A stretch of DNA of 64,000 nt from positions 1-64,000 of the forward strand of contig NZ_JAEUAW010000016.1 in assembly GCF_019511665.1 (NCBI RefSeq), written 5' to 3'. The position numbers and the translations under genes were made by a program. Below, piece after piece: positions 26,057 to 36,557 of this stretch. The notes beneath the pieces were generated by a model. It did no database searches and was not told the DNA's origin. It was given only the letters and a program-made list of their open reading frames with translations. Within the stretch, counting starts at the first letter, position 1. Each line of letters starts with the position of its first letter. This stretch comes from Microbacterium jejuense (GTDB lineage Bacteria; Actinomycetota; Actinomycetes; Actinomycetales; Microbacteriaceae).

Positions 26057-27223
26057 ATGGACCACGACACCGCCGCGCGCACGACGCTCATCCGCACGGC
26101 GTCCGAAGCCGGATCGAGGGTCTTCGCCACCATCCTGACGCGCAGCCCCATCAGCCGCATCGACATCGCGCGGCAGACGGGGCTGTCGCAGGCGGCCGTC
26201 ACCAAGGCCGTCTCCCCCCTCGTGGCCGCCGGGCTCGTCGATGCGCCGCCCGCCACACAGCGCGACGGCAATCCCGGCCGCCCCGCGGCGCCGGTGTCGA
26301 TCGTGCCCGATGCGATGGTGATGCTCGGCGTCAAGGTCAACGTCGATGAGGTGATCGGCGTCGCGACCGATCTCGCGACCAACGTGCTGGTGAGCGCGAG
26401 CCGGCCGCTCGCCGCCCACGACCCCGCCGCCGCCGCTGACGCGATCGCCGCCGTCGTCGCGGCGCTCGAGGAGGGCCTCGGCGACAAGACCGACGCCATC
26501 GCCGGGATCGGGGTCTCGGTGTCGGGCGACGTCGACACGTCGTCGGGGGTGGTGCGCGAGTCGGCCATCATGGGCTGGACCGACGAGCCGTTCGGCGCCG
26601 ATCTGCAAGAGCGCCTCGGCCGCCCCGTCACGCTGGAGAACGACGTGCACGCGCTCACCGTCGGCGAGCACTGGTTCGGCGTCGGGCTCGGCACCGAGTC
26701 GTTCGCGATCGTCACCATCGGCCGCGGCATCGGCAGCGGCCTGCACCTGAACGGCCAGGTCGTGACGGGCGCGTACGGGGTGTCGGGCGAGATCGGCCAC
26801 CTCCCGCTGGCCGACCCGTCGCGCATCTGCCCGTGCGGCCGCCGCGGCTGCGTCGAGGCCGTCGCGTCCACGCCCGCGATCGAGGCCACGCTGTCTGCAG
26901 CGCTCGGACGCGACGTCGGCATCGACGAGGCCGTGCGGCTCGCCCACGCCGGTGACCCGGCCGCCGACGCCGCCTTCCGGGAGGCCGCTGCGCTCGTCGG
27001 CACCGCCATCGCGACGCTCGTCAACCTCACCGGGCCGGAACTCGTCATCATCGGCGGCGAGGGCGTCGCGGACTTCGACCTGTACGACGCGACGCTGCGC
27101 GACGCGTTCGCCGCGCACGCCTTCGGAGCCGCCGCCCGGTGCCGCATCGTGGTGCGGCCGCACACCTTCCAGGACTGGGCCCGCGGAGCTGCCGCGGCCG
27201 CCATCCAGTCGCTGGTCCGCTGA
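26057..27223 (+). CDS. ROK-family transcriptional regulator
   Basis: The 388-residue protein has an N-terminal winged HTH (about 20-80, ISRIDIARQTGLSQAAVTKAVSPL) joined to a ROK sugar-binding domain with the zinc motif CPCGRRGC and the loop GIGSGLHLNG. In place of the kinase DxGGT loop it has GVKVNVDE, so it is a repressor and not a kinase. It lies 53 bp after the esterase gene with GAGGGAACC upstream; a -10-like TACCGT is at 26028. It is the likely regulator of the GH95 operon and perhaps of the divergent GH36/GH27 unit. Confidence 0.92.
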   Translation: MDHDTAARTTLIRTASEAGSRVFATILTRSPISRIDIARQTGLSQAAVTKAVSPLVAAGLVDAPPATQRDGNPGRPAAPVSIVPDAMVMLGVKVNVDEVIGVATDLATNVLVSASRPLAAHDPAAAADAIAAVVAALEEGLGDKTDAIAGIGVSVSGDVDTSSGVVRESAIMGWTDEPFGADLQERLGRPVTLENDVHALTVGEHWFGVGLGTESFAIVTIGRGIGSGLHLNGQVVTGAYGVSGEIGHLPLADPSRICPCGRRGCVEAVASTPAIEATLSAALGRDVGIDEAVRLAHAGDPAADAAFREAAALVGTAIATLVNLTGPELVIIGGEGVADFDLYDATLRDAFAAHAFGAAARCRIVVRPHTFQDWARGAAAAAIQSLVR

Positions 27224-27260
27224 CGCCGCGCCGCGGCATCCAACCGGTTCCGGAGGAGCC

Positions 27261-28349
27261 ATGTCCGTCATCACGCACGCCCGGGCCATGCTCGTCGACA
27301 TCCCCGTCGAGACCGTCCGCACCGACGCCGTGCAGTCGTTCGTGAAGCAGGAGACGATCGTCGTCGACCTCGAGACCTCCGACGGCGCACCGGGCCGCGG
27401 CTATTCGTACACGATCGGCACGGGCGGGCGTGCCGTGCTGTCGATGCTGCGCGATCACCTGCTCCCCGCGATCATCGGGCAGGACGTGCGGCGTCCCGAA
27501 GCGGTGTGGCGTCACGCCTTCACACAGACGCGCGCCACCACCGTCGGCGCCATCACCTCGCTCGCGCTGGCCGCCATCGACACCGCCGTGTGGGATGCGC
27601 GCTGCCGCCGCGACGGCGAGCCGCTGTGGCGCGCGGCGGGCGGCGCGAACCCCGACGTGCCGCTGTACGACACCGAGGGAGGCTGGCTGCACATCGACAC
27701 CGACACGCTCGTGGCCAACACGCTGGCGGCCCGCGACGGCGGCTGGCACGGCTCGAAGCTCAAGGTCGGCTCTCGCGATCCGCGGCGCGACGTCGAACGT
27801 CTCGCCGCCGTGCGCGAGGCGGTCGGCCCCGGCTACCGGCTCATGGTCGACGCCAATCAGGGTCTCACCCTCGCCGATGCGCGGGCGCTCGCGCGCGCGA
27901 TCGAGCCATCGGGCATCTCGTGGCTCGAGGAGCCGCTGCCGGCCGACGACGTGTCGGCGCACGCGCGACTCGTCGAGACGACGTCGATCCCCATCGCGGT
28001 GGGCGAGTCGCTGTACTCCGTCGGTCAGTTCAAGGAGTACCTCGCGAGGGATGCCGCCACCATCGTGCAGCCCGACGTCGCGCGGGTGGGCGGCATCACG
28101 CCGTGGCTGAAGATCGCGCACCTGGCCGAGGCGTTCAACGTCCCCGTGTGCCCGCACTTCCTCATGGAGCTGCACGTCGGTCTCGTCGCCGCCGTGCCCA
28201 ACGGCCGCATCGTCGAGTACATCCCGCAGCTGCGCGCCGTGACCGCCGCCGACCTGGTCGTCACCGACGGGCGCGTCACCGCGTCCGATGACCCGGGCAT
28301 CGGCATCGCGTGGGACGACGACGCGCTGGAGGACCTGCGGGTCGAGTGA
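27261..28349 (+). CDS. Enolase-superfamily (mandelate racemase subgroup) sugar-acid dehydratase
   Basis: The 362-residue protein has the enolase capping domain (1-120) and a modified TIM barrel. The catalytic lysine pair is in SKLKVG (K166, K168), metal ligands are D197, E223 and E249, and a candidate catalytic histidine is H299 in CPHFLMELH. This pattern fits sugar-acid dehydratases such as L-fuconate or galactonate dehydratase. GGAGGAG precedes the ATG. It closes the GH95-CE7-ROK operon, so dehydration of the acid made from the released fucose or galactose is a reasonable role (inference). A hairpin terminator overlaps its stop codon. Confidence 0.88.
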   Translation: MSVITHARAMLVDIPVETVRTDAVQSFVKQETIVVDLETSDGAPGRGYSYTIGTGGRAVLSMLRDHLLPAIIGQDVRRPEAVWRHAFTQTRATTVGAITSLALAAIDTAVWDARCRRDGEPLWRAAGGANPDVPLYDTEGGWLHIDTDTLVANTLAARDGGWHGSKLKVGSRDPRRDVERLAAVREAVGPGYRLMVDANQGLTLADARALARAIEPSGISWLEEPLPADDVSAHARLVETTSIPIAVGESLYSVGQFKEYLARDAATIVQPDVARVGGITPWLKIAHLAEAFNVPVCPHFLMELHVGLVAAVPNGRIVEYIPQLRAVTAADLVVTDGRVTASDDPGIGIAWDDDALEDLRVE

Positions 28350-28362
28350 CGGATGCCGTCAC
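28346..28362. terminator. Short hairpin between convergent genes
   Basis: GTGACGG and CCGTCAC (7-bp perfect arms, 3-nt loop) include the stop of the enolase-type gene and lie 16 bp from the TetR stop. It may serve both strands. Confidence 0.55.
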
Positions 28363-28377
28363 CCCGCGCCCGCCGGG

Positions 28378-28971
28378 TCAGGCGGCCGCGCAGCCCTGCA
28401 CGGCTGCGGCGATCACGTCGTCGAGCCCGGCCTCGGCGAGTTCGGGGGGCAGGTTGCCACTGACCCTGAGCATCGCGAACCCGTGGAGGGCTGCGAAGAC
28501 GGGGAGCGCGACCCGCTCGCGAGGGCCGGCCTTAACCTCGCCGCGCCGCTGTCCGTCGTCGATGAGCTCGAGCATCCGCTCGAACCAGCCGTTCGCGGCG
28601 GCCGCGAGCTCCGGCGACGGCACACCGTCGTGCTTGGCCGCGAACATCAGCGCGAGCAGCTCGGGGTCGGCCACTGCGAAGTCCACGTAGGCGCGGGCTG
28701 CCGCATCCAGTCGCGAGGCGAACGTGTCGCCCGCCCCGCCCATCGCCGCGGAGGTCACCCGGTCCAGACGCTCGTACCCGCGGAGCGCGAGCGCCGCGAG
28801 CAGCTCCTGCTTGCTCTCGAAATGACGCCCCGGTGCGCCCGGGCTGACGTCGAGGTCGCGGGCGAGCTCTCGCAGCGAGAGTCCCGCGACACCGCGCTCG
28901 CGCAGCCTGCTCTCGGCCTGCACGAGGAGCGCGGCGCGGAGGTCCCCGTGGTGGTAGCGGCCGTGCCTCAT
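28378..28971 (-). CDS. TetR-family transcriptional regulator
   Basis: The 197-residue protein has a TetR HTH at about 25-55 (LSLRELARDLDVSPGAPGRHFESK) and an all-helical ligand domain. It diverges from the SDR gene at 29046; the 74-bp gap holds two palindromes that overlap both promoters, so it most likely represses itself and the SDR. Its own start appears leaderless: TAGTCT at 28978-28983, then 6 nt, then ATG. The ligand is unknown. Confidence 0.92.
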   Translation of the reverse strand: MRHGRYHHGDLRAALLVQAESRLRERGVAGLSLRELARDLDVSPGAPGRHFESKQELLAALALRGYERLDRVTSAAMGGAGDTFASRLDAAARAYVDFAVADPELLALMFAAKHDGVPSPELAAAANGWFERMLELIDDGQRRGEVKAGPRERVALPVFAALHGFAMLRVSGNLPPELAEAGLDDVIAAAVQGCAAA

Positions 28972-28977
28972 GCGTCC

Positions 28978-28983
28978 AGACTA
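28978..28983 (-). promoter_or_regulatory. -10 box of the TetR gene (leaderless)
   Basis: On the minus strand TAGTCT is followed by 6 nt and the ATG at 28971. The -35 position 17 bp away is covered by the first TetR operator. Confidence 0.5.
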
Positions 28984-29001
28984 GGCGAACGGCGGAACAA
29001 A

Positions 29002-29036
29002 TGTAGGCATTGCATACAATGTAGTCATCGCATACA
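29002..29036. promoter_or_regulatory. Double TetR-type operator
   Basis: Two 17-bp imperfect palindromes lie in tandem 18 bp apart: TGTAGGCATTGCATACA (29002-29018) and TGTAGTCATCGCATACA (29020-29036). Each has TGTA/TACA outer arms. Together they cover the SDR promoter and the -35 position of the TetR gene. Confidence 0.75.
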
Positions 29037-29038
29037 TT
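29010..29038 (+). promoter_or_regulatory. Promoter of the SDR gene
   Basis: TTGCAT (29010-29015) and TACATT (29033-29038) have 17-bp spacing. The ATG at 29046 is 7 nt beyond the -10 box, so the mRNA is predicted to be leaderless. The promoter lies within the double operator. Confidence 0.65.
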
Positions 29039-29045
29039 GGTGCAC

Positions 29046-29960
29046 ATGGCCCGCACAACGAAGACTCCCCAGTGGAGCACCGCAGACATCCCCGACCAGA
29101 CCGGACGCACCATCGTCGTGACCGGCGCGAACAGCGGGCTCGGGCTCGCGACCACGCGCGCCCTCGCCGCCGCGGGCGCCCATGTGGTGCTCGCCGTGCG
29201 CGACACCGCCCGCGGCGAGGCCGCGGCGGCAGGCATCCCCGGCAGCACGGAGGTGCGCCGGCTCGACCTCGCCGACCTGGCGTCGGTGCGCGCGTTCGCC
29301 GCAGGCTGGGACAGCCCGCTCGATGTGCTCATCAACAATGCCGGCGTCATGAACCTCCCCGAATCGCGGACGGCCGACGGCTTCGAGATGCAGTTCGGCA
29401 CCAACCACCTGGGGCACTTCGCGCTCACCAACCTGCTGCTGCCGCACGTCACGGACCGCGTCGTCACCCTCTCGTCGGGCCTGCACCGGGCGCGGGGAAC
29501 CCGCATCCACTTCGAGAACCTCGCGCTCGACGGCATCTACACACCCGGCGCCGCGTACAGCCAGTCCAAGCTCGCGAACCTGCTGTTCACCCTGGAGCTC
29601 CAGCGCCGCCTCTCCGAGGCAGGATCGCCCGTGCGCGCTGTCGCCGCGCACCCGGGCTGGGCCGCCACCGAACTGCAGGGGCACGACGCCAACGGCGTCC
29701 GCCGCGCACTCATGCTCGTCGGCAACCGCTTCTTCGCGCAGGACGCCGCCGGCGGCGCGCTGCCGACGCTGTACGCGGCCGTCGCCGACCTGCCCGGCGC
29801 GAGCTACGCCGGTCCGGGCGGGCGGCTCGAGCTGCGCGGCGCGCCCGTCCTCGTCGATCGCTCCCCCGAGGCCGCGGACGCCGACGTCGCCCGCCGCCTC
29901 TGGGACGTCTCGCAGGAGCTCACCGGAGTCGGCTTCCCCGCCTCGCTGCCGAGCCGCTGA
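29046..29960 (+). CDS. Short-chain dehydrogenase/reductase
   Basis: The 304-residue NAD(P)-dependent oxidoreductase has TGANSGLG at 26-33 (cofactor loop), NNAGVMN, and YSQSK as the catalytic Tyr-Lys pair. The region resembles retinol-dehydrogenase-like actinobacterial SDRs. The ATG at 29046 is preferred over a TTG at 29037 because the promoter predicts transcription starting at the ATG. It is controlled by the divergent TetR. Substrate unknown; TetR/SDR pairs often respond to small lipophilic or toxic compounds. Confidence 0.92.
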   Translation: MARTTKTPQWSTADIPDQTGRTIVVTGANSGLGLATTRALAAAGAHVVLAVRDTARGEAAAAGIPGSTEVRRLDLADLASVRAFAAGWDSPLDVLINNAGVMNLPESRTADGFEMQFGTNHLGHFALTNLLLPHVTDRVVTLSSGLHRARGTRIHFENLALDGIYTPGAAYSQSKLANLLFTLELQRRLSEAGSPVRAVAAHPGWAATELQGHDANGVRRALMLVGNRFFAQDAAGGALPTLYAAVADLPGASYAGPGGRLELRGAPVLVDRSPEAADADVARRLWDVSQELTGVGFPASLPSR

Positions 29961-29979
29961 TCCGCCGGACGAGCTCTGC

Positions 29980-29999
29980 GTGCGGCATCCACCCCGCAC
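29980..29999 (+). terminator. Hairpin after the SDR gene
   Basis: GTGCGG (29980-29985) and CCGCAC (29994-29999) pair across an 8-nt loop, 20 bp after the SDR stop. Confidence 0.45.
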
Positions 30000-30035
30000 A
30001 TAGGCTGCGCTCCGCGAGCGTCCAGGACGGCTTCC

Positions 30036-30041
30036 TACGCT
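30036..30041 (+). promoter_or_regulatory. -10 box of the PBP gene (leaderless)
   Basis: TACGCT is followed by 7 nt and then ATG at 30049. No ribosome site precedes the ATG, which supports a leaderless transcript. Confidence 0.45.
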
Positions 30042-30048
30042 CGACCCC

Positions 30049-32661
<2,613 letters not shown>

Positions 32662-32669
32662 CACAGCGA

Positions 32670-32706
32670 GACGAGTGGATGCCGCGGGCCGCGGCATCCA
32701 CTCGTC
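32670..32706. terminator. Perfect palindrome, bidirectional terminator
   Basis: Two 18-nt arms, GACGAGTGGATGCCGCGG (32670-32687) and its exact complement (32689-32706), flank a single central G at 32688. It lies in the 59-bp gap between convergent genes: the PBP stop at 32661 and the binding-protein stop at 32721. The arms contain GGATGCC and GGCATCC. Confidence 0.85.
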
Positions 32707-32720
32707 CCGTGCTCGTGCGG

Positions 32721-34355
32721 CTACTTCAGGGCGTCGTAGAGGTCCTGCTCCATCTGCAGGTACTGGGACAGCCCCAAGCCCTCGAGGTCGTCCAGGTACG
32801 CCTGCCAGGCGCCGTCGTCGTCGATGTCACGCTGACCGGTGACGAACTCGGCCTGCGCCTGGGTGACGTAGTTCGCGATGTTCGTCTGCAGGTCGGCGAG
32901 GTCGGCGGACGTCTCTTCGTTCGGCCAGAGCTTCTCGGACGGGAACAGGATGCTCTCGTCGGGCTTGTACGGGTCGTACGCCTGCGTCGCGATGAGCAGT
33001 CGTCGCTCGTACCCGTCGGGCGAGTACACGTCCTCGGGGACGACCTGCGAGTTGCGGTACTCCAGCGAGTCCCAGTACTGCGCCATCGAGCGCCACGCGG
33101 CGTTCGACGTCTCGTCGTACGTGAGCGGCTTGAACGTCGGCTCGAGCTCGGGGTCGAGGGCGACGTCGCCCGGCTCGGCCGGCACCCACGCCTCACCCTC
33201 GGGACCCATCGCACCACGCTTGTCGCCCTCGTCGGTGACGAGATAGTCGATGAGCTTGATCGCCTTGATGCGCTCGTCCTCGGTCGACTTGTTGGTGAGC
33301 GCGAACATGCCCAGCGGGTTCACCGGCGAACGCCACGTGGCCGTCTGCGTGCCGTCGGGACCGGCGACCGGCGCGACCGCGTCGTAGTGCGTGTCGCGGC
33401 CGTCCGGCGAGTCGGCCGTGACGAAGTCGTACGGGTGCAGGTCGACGGCCGACCCCAGGATCTCGGTCCCGGCGTTGTCGCCCAGGGCCTTGAGCGCATC
33501 GCCGTTCTGCGTGAACGCCGCGGTGTCGAGCAGCCCCTCCTCGGCGAGCGAGTTGATGTACTGCAGGCCCGCGCGCCACTCGTCCGACCCCGCGGCGAGC
33601 GTGACCTCGCCGTTCTCCATGACCATGGGCGGCGGGGTCCCGGGCGCCGTGTAGGGCGCGTACGTGAACGCCCCCATGAGGTAGTTGACGATCGGCTGCG
33701 TGGCCGAGCCGCTCAGCGGCACCTCGTCGGCGACGCCGTTGCCGTTGGGGTCGTCGTCCTTGAACGCGCGCAGCACGGCGCGCAGCTCCTCGGTGGTGGT
33801 CGGCTGCTCGAGGCCGAGCTTGTCCAGCCACGCCGTGTTCATCCAGAGCTTCGAGGGGAAGCTGCAGTGGTAGCACTCGCTCCACTGCGTGATCGCGTAG
33901 ATGTGCCCGTCGGGAGCCGTGACCGACTCCTTCCAGTCCGGCTTCTCCTCGAAGCGCTCCTTGAGCGTCGGCGCATACTCGTCGATGAGGTCCTCCAGGG
34001 GCAGGAGCACGCCCTGCTTGCCGTACTTGAGGATCTCGCTGCGCGAGAAGGCGTCGACCCACGGCACGAGGAAGTACGCGTCGGGGTAGTCGCCGCTCGC
34101 CAGCGACACCTGTCGCTTCTCGCCCGCGACGCTGCCGTCGTACGTCGTGGTCTGCCAGTCGAAGTCGATGTCGAACTTCTTCTCGACCTCCTTCGTGAAG
34201 GAGTTGTCCTTCAGGGTGCCGTTGTCTCCCTGCGGGCCGAACGCGACGAGCTTGCCGTTGTCGGCGTCGCCCGCGGGCGCGCACGCCGCCATCGCGATCG
34301 TCATCGCCACGACAGCACCGACGGCGGCGACGCCTCGGATCATGCTGTGTTTCAT
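32721..34355 (-). CDS. ABC-transporter solute-binding lipoprotein (LipO/LplA type)
   Basis: The 544-residue protein begins with a lipoprotein signal peptide whose lipobox MAAC places the lipid-modified cysteine at C25. The rest is a large group-1 solute-binding fold with long insertions, as in LplA/LipO proteins that bind oligosaccharides from complex polysaccharides. ATG at 34355 follows AAAGGAG; an in-frame ATG at 34382 lies upstream of that site and is rejected. It is the last gene of a leftward operon with two permeases. No ATPase is nearby, so a shared MsmK/UgpC-type ATPase encoded elsewhere is expected (family knowledge). Confidence 0.92.
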   Translation of the reverse strand: MKHSMIRGVAAVGAVVAMTIAMAACAPAGDADNGKLVAFGPQGDNGTLKDNSFTKEVEKKFDIDFDWQTTTYDGSVAGEKRQVSLASGDYPDAYFLVPWVDAFSRSEILKYGKQGVLLPLEDLIDEYAPTLKERFEEKPDWKESVTAPDGHIYAITQWSECYHCSFPSKLWMNTAWLDKLGLEQPTTTEELRAVLRAFKDDDPNGNGVADEVPLSGSATQPIVNYLMGAFTYAPYTAPGTPPPMVMENGEVTLAAGSDEWRAGLQYINSLAEEGLLDTAAFTQNGDALKALGDNAGTEILGSAVDLHPYDFVTADSPDGRDTHYDAVAPVAGPDGTQTATWRSPVNPLGMFALTNKSTEDERIKAIKLIDYLVTDEGDKRGAMGPEGEAWVPAEPGDVALDPELEPTFKPLTYDETSNAAWRSMAQYWDSLEYRNSQVVPEDVYSPDGYERRLLIATQAYDPYKPDESILFPSEKLWPNEETSADLADLQTNIANYVTQAQAEFVTGQRDIDDDGAWQAYLDDLEGLGLSQYLQMEQDLYDALK

Positions 34356-34414
34356 TGCCGGAATCTCCTTTGCCCGGGTCATTCGTGTGGTGGTGGGTCT
34401 GTGGGTAGGACGGG

Positions 34415-35404
34415 TCAGCCCTTGACGGCGCCGACCATGATCCCCTTGTTGAAGTACTTCGCGACGAACGGGTAGACGACGAGCATCGGCACGGTGGCGA
34501 TGACGACGGTCGAGTACCGCAGGAGGTCGGCGAGCTCACGTCGGCGCAGCTGCTCGGCGACGTCGCCTCCGCCGCCGCTGTCGTTGAGGACGAGCAGACC
34601 GCGCAGCACCAGCTGCAAGGGCTGGAGGTCGGCGTTGCGCAGGTAGAGCAGGGCGTCGAAGTAGGAGTTCCACTGCATGATCGCGTACATCAGTGCGATG
34701 ACGGCGATGAGCGGCTTGGCCAGCGGCAGCACGATGGTCCAGAGGATCCGCAGCTCGCTCGCGCCGTCCAGCTGCGCCGCCTCGTACACCTCGTCGGGGA
34801 TCGACGAGCGGAAGAACACCATCGCGATGATGACCTGCCACACGCCGATCGCGTTGGGAAGCAGCATCGACCAGCGGGTGTCGAGCAGACCGAGGGACTG
34901 CACGACGAGATACATCGGGATCACACCGCCGCTGAAGAGCATCGTGAACACGACGGCGCCGGTGAGCACCTTGCGTCCGAAGAGGTTCTGCCGCGAGAGC
35001 GGGTAGGCGATGGCGACGGTGCCGGCGACGCTGATGAGCGTGCCGACGACGGTGTAGAAGACCGAGTTGGCGAAGCCGCGCACGATGGCGGGGTTGCCGA
35101 GCGCCTCGGTGTAGCCCCGGAACGTGATGTCGATGGGCCAGAAGAGCACCTGACCGGACGACACCGCGTGTGGGCTCGACAGCGAGCTCGCGACGATGTT
35201 GAGCAGCGGAAGCAGCACGACCAGCAGGAACACCGTCAGCAGCACGTAGGCCACGACGACGAACGCGCGGTCGGCGCGGGTCTCTTTGATCTTGACGCCC
35301 CGCGACGCGCGGCGCCCGCGGCCACCGCCGAGCGACGGCGCGGCTGCCGCGCCGACGGCCGCCTCCTCGACGAGCTCGGCCTGCTTGCTGATGACGCTGC
35401 TCAC
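34415..35404 (-). CDS. ABC sugar permease, LplC type
   Basis: The 329-residue inner-membrane protein has about six transmembrane segments and the permease EAA-type loop EVYEAAQLDGASELRILWTIVLPLAKP that contacts the ATPase. The GTG start overlaps the TGA of the LplB-type gene (GTGA), so the pair is translationally coupled. About 45 polar N-terminal residues precede the first membrane segment. It forms the channel with the LplB-type partner and receives substrate from the lipoprotein encoded downstream. Confidence 0.92.
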   Translation of the reverse strand: MSSVISKQAELVEEAAVGAAAAPSLGGGRGRRASRGVKIKETRADRAFVVVAYVLLTVFLLVVLLPLLNIVASSLSSPHAVSSGQVLFWPIDITFRGYTEALGNPAIVRGFANSVFYTVVGTLISVAGTVAIAYPLSRQNLFGRKVLTGAVVFTMLFSGGVIPMYLVVQSLGLLDTRWSMLLPNAIGVWQVIIAMVFFRSSIPDEVYEAAQLDGASELRILWTIVLPLAKPLIAVIALMYAIMQWNSYFDALLYLRNADLQPLQLVLRGLLVLNDSGGGGDVAEQLRRRELADLLRYSTVVIATVPMLVVYPFVAKYFNKGIMVGAVKG

Positions 35405-36375
35405 CACAGCCCGCTTCCTGTGACCCGCTTGGACACGGTGTTGACCACGAGCAGCAGCACGAGGCTGATCACGGCGTTGAAGAGCCCGATCGTCGCGCCG
35501 AGGCTGAAGTTCGCGTTGAGGATGCCCGTCTTGTAGACGTACGTGGGGATGATCTCGGACGTCGAGAGGTTGAGCGCGTTCTGGAACAGGAACGCCTTCT
35601 CGAACCCGATGGCCATGATGTTGCCGACGCCGAGGATCAGGATGATCGTCGCGGTCGGCATGAGTGCGGGGAGGTCGACGTGGCGGATCTTCTGCAGCCG
35701 CGACGCGCCGTCGATCTTCGCCGCCTCGTACAGCGACACGTCGACCGACGCGAGCGCCGCGAGGTAGATGACCGCCGAGTATCCGGTGGTCGTCCACAGA
35801 TCGGTCGCGACGTAGATGTGGCGGAAGAAGTCGGCGTCGGCGAGCAGGTCCACCTGCCCGGCGCCGAAGAAGCTGAACGTGCGGCCGAGGAGTCCGACGC
35901 GCGGCGAGAGAAGCAGGATCGTCATCGACACGATCACCACGGTGGAGATGAAGTACGGCGCGTACGTCACCAGCTGCACGGTGCGCTTGAAGAAGCGCAG
36001 CCGCACCTCGTTGAGCGCGAGGGCCAGGACGATCGGCAGCGGCAGGCTGGCGATCAGCGTGTACGCCGCGAGGATGAACGTGTTGGCGACCAGGCGCGGG
36101 AAGACGGGGTTGCGGAAGAGCCGCTCGAAGTTGTCGAGACCGACCCACGGGCTCCCCCACACGCCGTCGATCGGGTTGTAGTTCTTGAACGCGATCACGG
36201 CGTTCGCCATCGGCACGTAGCGGAACACGATGAACCACACGATCGGCAGCAGCAGGAGCAGGTACAGCTGCCAGTAGCGCCGCAGACTGCGGGCGAATCT
36301 GCTGCGGCTGGTCGCGCGCCTCGGCTGCTCGATCACCGCCTCGGTGGGCGGGGCGGGCTCGACACTGAGCGTCAT
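35401..36375 (-). CDS. ABC sugar permease, LplB type
   Basis: The 324-residue inner-membrane protein has about six transmembrane segments, a WQLYLLLLLPIVWFIVFRYVPM first segment and the cytoplasmic loop SLYEAAKIDGASRLQKIRHVDLPAL. The ATG at 36375 follows GGAGGATCCAG. It is the first gene of the three-gene importer operon. A promoter with a perfect -35 box and an embedded palindrome precedes it. The family transports oligosaccharides such as those released from plant or algal polymers; the substrate here is not shown by sequence. Confidence 0.92.
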   Translation of the reverse strand: MTLSVEPAPPTEAVIEQPRRATSRSRFARSLRRYWQLYLLLLLPIVWFIVFRYVPMANAVIAFKNYNPIDGVWGSPWVGLDNFERLFRNPVFPRLVANTFILAAYTLIASLPLPIVLALALNEVRLRFFKRTVQLVTYAPYFISTVVIVSMTILLLSPRVGLLGRTFSFFGAGQVDLLADADFFRHIYVATDLWTTTGYSAVIYLAALASVDVSLYEAAKIDGASRLQKIRHVDLPALMPTATIILILGVGNIMAIGFEKAFLFQNALNLSTSEIIPTYVYKTGILNANFSLGATIGLFNAVISLVLLLVVNTVSKRVTGSGLW

Positions 36376-36394
36376 CTGGATCCTCCGGAGAGTT

Positions 36395-36422
36395 ACTTTA
36401 CGTCGTAATATTATGTTGTCAA
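36395..36422 (-). promoter_or_regulatory. Promoter of the LplB/LplC/binding-protein operon
   Basis: On the minus strand TTGACA (36422-36417) and TAAAGT (36400-36395) are separated by 16 bp. The stretch is unusually AT-rich for this window. Confidence 0.65.
36398..36408. promoter_or_regulatory. Palindrome inside the importer promoter
   Basis: TTACGTCGTAA is a perfect odd palindrome (TTACG, T, CGTAA) spanning the -10/spacer junction, placed where a bound repressor would block RNA polymerase. The regulator is unknown and not adjacent. Confidence 0.5.
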
Positions 36423-36491
36423 TCCGGATTCCGCTACCGAATCATCCGACGTTTTTCGCGCGGGCCCTCCCTCCGCCGCCGCAAGGCGCCG

Positions 36492-36550
36492 CGATCGGAC
36501 GGGCGCTGCTCCGCGTGCCCGGCCCCGGACGCTGCGGGCCCGTCGGATCG
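36492..36550 (-). terminator. Long hairpin downstream of the DUF892 gene
   Basis: CGATCGGACGGGC (36492-36504) pairs with GCCCGTCGGATCG (36538-36550) with one mismatch in 13. A second stem (CGGGC, GCCCG) lies inside the loop. The structure begins 8 bp past the gene's stop. Confidence 0.6.
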
Positions 36551-36557
36551 TGCGGCG

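Noticed and set aside
29037..29045. TTG start for the SDR gene
   Set aside because: The predicted transcript starts at about the ATG at 29046, and the extra three residues add nothing to the fold.
34356..34382. Earlier ATG for the sugar-binding lipoprotein
   Set aside because: The AAAGGAG site lies between this ATG and the one at 34355, and the signal peptide begins properly at 34355.
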